Source of the DNA: Hyphococcus sp.
GTDB taxonomy: Bacteria; Pseudomonadota; Alphaproteobacteria; Caulobacterales; Parvularculaceae
Assembly (NCBI GenBank): GCA_021776375.1
Contig: JAJFGA010000001.1
Location: 1-64,000, forward strand
Reading direction: 5' to 3'
DNA: 64,000 bases
The position numbers and the translations under genes are program-made. Positions 62,776 to 64,000 of this stretch are shown piece by piece. Under the pieces are notes generated by a model, which had not been told where the DNA came from, did no database searches, and saw only the letters and a program-made list of their open reading frames with translations. Within the stretch, counting starts at the first letter, position 1, and each line of letters starts with the position of its first letter.

Positions 62776-64000
62776 ATGGACACGCAAACGCTTACCTATA
62801 TTTTCGTCGGGTTTTCCTTCGCGCTTTATATTGGCATCGCGATCTGGTCGCGCGCGCGCTCGACAGCTGAGTTCTACGTTGCTGGCGGCGATGTCCATCC
62901 GATCGCCAACGGCATGGCTACCGCCGCGGACTGGATGAGCGCCGCCTCGTTCATTTCGATGGCAGGCATCATCGCCTTTTCAGGCTATGATGCGAGCGTT
63001 TACCTGATGGGCTGGACCGGCGGCTATGTTTTGCTGGCGCTGTTGCTGGCGCCTTATTTGCGGAAATTCGGGCAGTTCACGGTGCCCGATTTTATCGGCG
63101 AGCGCTATTATTCAAAGACCGCGCGCGTGGTTGCTGTGATTTGCCTGATCATCATTTCGTTTACCTATATTGCCGGGCAGATGCGTGGTGTCGGCGTGGT
63201 CTTTTCCCGGTTCCTTGAGTTACCCATCGAATGGGGCGTCATTGTTGGTATGGGGATTGTCTTCTTCTACGCCGTTCTTGGTGGCATGAAGGGCATCACC
63301 TATACGCAGGTTGCACAATATTGTGTGTTGATATTCGCCTATCTTGTACCGGCGGTTTTTATCTCGATCTTGATGACCGGCAATCCGGTTCCCCAGCTTG
63401 GGCTCGGCTCCGATGTCGTCGGCGGCGATGTTTCCGTATTGGCGCGGCTCGACGGCGCGCTTGTCGACCTTGGGTTTACGGCGTTTACGGAAGGCTCGAA
63501 ATCAAAGCTTGATATGTTTGCGATCACGCTCGCCCTGATGGTCGGCACGGCCGGTCTGCCGCATGTGATTGTACGGTTCTTCACTGTACCCAAAGTCTCC
63601 GATGCGCGCCGGTCTGCAGGCTACGCTCTGGTCTTTATCGCCCTTCTTTATACAACCGCGCCGGCGGTTGGCGCTTTCGCGCGGCTCAACTTTATCCATA
63701 GTGTCGATGAGCAACCCTATGCAGAGGCGCCCGGCTGGGTGAAAACCTGGGAAGGGATCGGCCTGATTGCGTGGATGGATAAAAATGACGACGGCGTCAT
63801 CCAATATGGCGCCGGCGCGCCGTTTGAAGGCCGCGCTGATTATACTGGCGAGGCGGGGACGCATGGTGAGCGGTTGCTTGCCAACAAACCGACTGGCGCC
63901 GTCAACGAGATTGTTGTCGACCGCGATATTATGGTGCTCGCCAATCCGGAAATTGCCGGCTTGCCGCCATGGGTGGTGGCGCTGGTGGCGGCTGGCGGGG
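62776..64000 (+). CDS. Sodium:solute symporter (VC_2705/ActP-like), cut by window end
   Basis: SSS-family transporter, N-terminal 408 codons only; the frame is open at base 64000. ATG 62776 begins [20 protein letters not shown], followed by [32 protein letters not shown], the conserved first-helix region, and [13 protein letters not shown]. Several further helices are visible. An unusually long loop after the [10 protein letters not shown] segment contains an acidic D-K-N-D-D-G stretch, as in VC_2705-like members. Paired with DUF4212 such carriers import acetate or other short carboxylates with sodium; the actual substrate is inferred only. Confidence 0.9.
   Translation, partial: MDTQTLTYIFVGFSFALYIGIAIWSRARSTAEFYVAGGDVHPIANGMATAADWMSAASFISMAGIIAFSGYDASVYLMGWTGGYVLLALLLAPYLRKFGQFTVPDFIGERYYSKTARVVAVICLIIISFTYIAGQMRGVGVVFSRFLELPIEWGVIVGMGIVFFYAVLGGMKGITYTQVAQYCVLIFAYLVPAVFISILMTGNPVPQLGLGSDVVGGDVSVLARLDGALVDLGFTAFTEGSKSKLDMFAITLALMVGTAGLPHVIVRFFTVPKVSDARRSAGYALVFIALLYTTAPAVGAFARLNFIHSVDEQPYAEAPGWVKTWEGIGLIAWMDKNDDGVIQYGAGAPFEGRADYTGEAGTHGERLLANKPTGAVNEIVVDRDIMVLANPEIAGLPPWVVALVAAGG

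Overview
The window looks like chromosomal DNA of a free-living, aerobic, GC-rich alphaproteobacterium, probably close to the Parvularculales, Hyphomonadales or Caulobacterales. The evidence is the tsaD / hemD / mitofilin-like / HemY-like block, the rph-hrcA-grpE arrangement, a CC0125/CC1285-type lipoprotein, the extended S16 protein, and the abundance of exported peptidases. The exact family cannot be fixed from sequence reading alone. No phage, insertion sequence, CRISPR array, rRNA or tRNA gene was recognised.

Layout. 0.2-3.6 kb: exported M20 amidohydrolase, argG and an AhpD-like protein. 3.8-6.7 kb: a compact exported cluster (di-haem peroxidase lipoprotein, Tat metallophosphoesterase, mono-haem cytochrome c). 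6.8-10.4 kb: small proteins, gpsA, a TetR and an Rrf2 regulator, and a 39-codon membrane peptide gene with its own promoter and terminator. 10.5-15.6 kb: tsaD facing hemD, a mitofilin-like protein and a HemY-like protein; hemC is absent. 15.8-19.1 kb: acyl-activating enzyme, pyrF and nth. 19.1-26.1 kb: glyoxalase I, an ABC-2 exporter, an AT-richer patch with an alpha/beta hydrolase, and a lone ABC ATPase. 26.1-31 kb: acyltransferase, M28 lipoprotein peptidase and pckA. 31-36.4 kb: grpE and hrcA, divergent rph, MscS, a lipoprotein and a tandem PilZ protein. 36.6-41.8 kb: prolyl oligopeptidase, SDF symporter, M24 peptidase and enoyl-CoA hydratase. 42.5-45.2 kb: cupin-ffh-cupin-rpsP, translationally coupled. 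45.3-47.8 kb: a P-loop protein, an MBL-fold putative lipoprotein and a Rac/Rho-like small GTPase with a Tat-type signal peptide. 48.1-55.2 kb: AGCS symporter, outer-membrane barrel, mdh, GT4 plus GNAT, and an M28 peptidase. 55.2-59.3 kb: a cysteine-rich winged-helix regulator facing a DUF4142-cupredoxin pair, bioB and a PhoD-like lipoprotein. 59.4-64 kb: rplS, trmD and rimM behind an MFS pump, then a DUF4212 / sodium:solute symporter pair cut by the window end.

The most striking item is the GTPase at 47.1-47.8 kb. From P-loop to switch II and beyond it reads like eukaryotic Rac/Cdc42, yet it starts with a twin-arginine signal and a strong ribosome binding site, and lacks a CaaX box. Other items worth attention are a two-copy ~100-bp double-hairpin repeat (15.64 and 57.01 kb), a 28-bp palindrome in front of the cupredoxin pair, and the small-peptide transcript at 9.35-9.72 kb with a CU-rich 3' hairpin.
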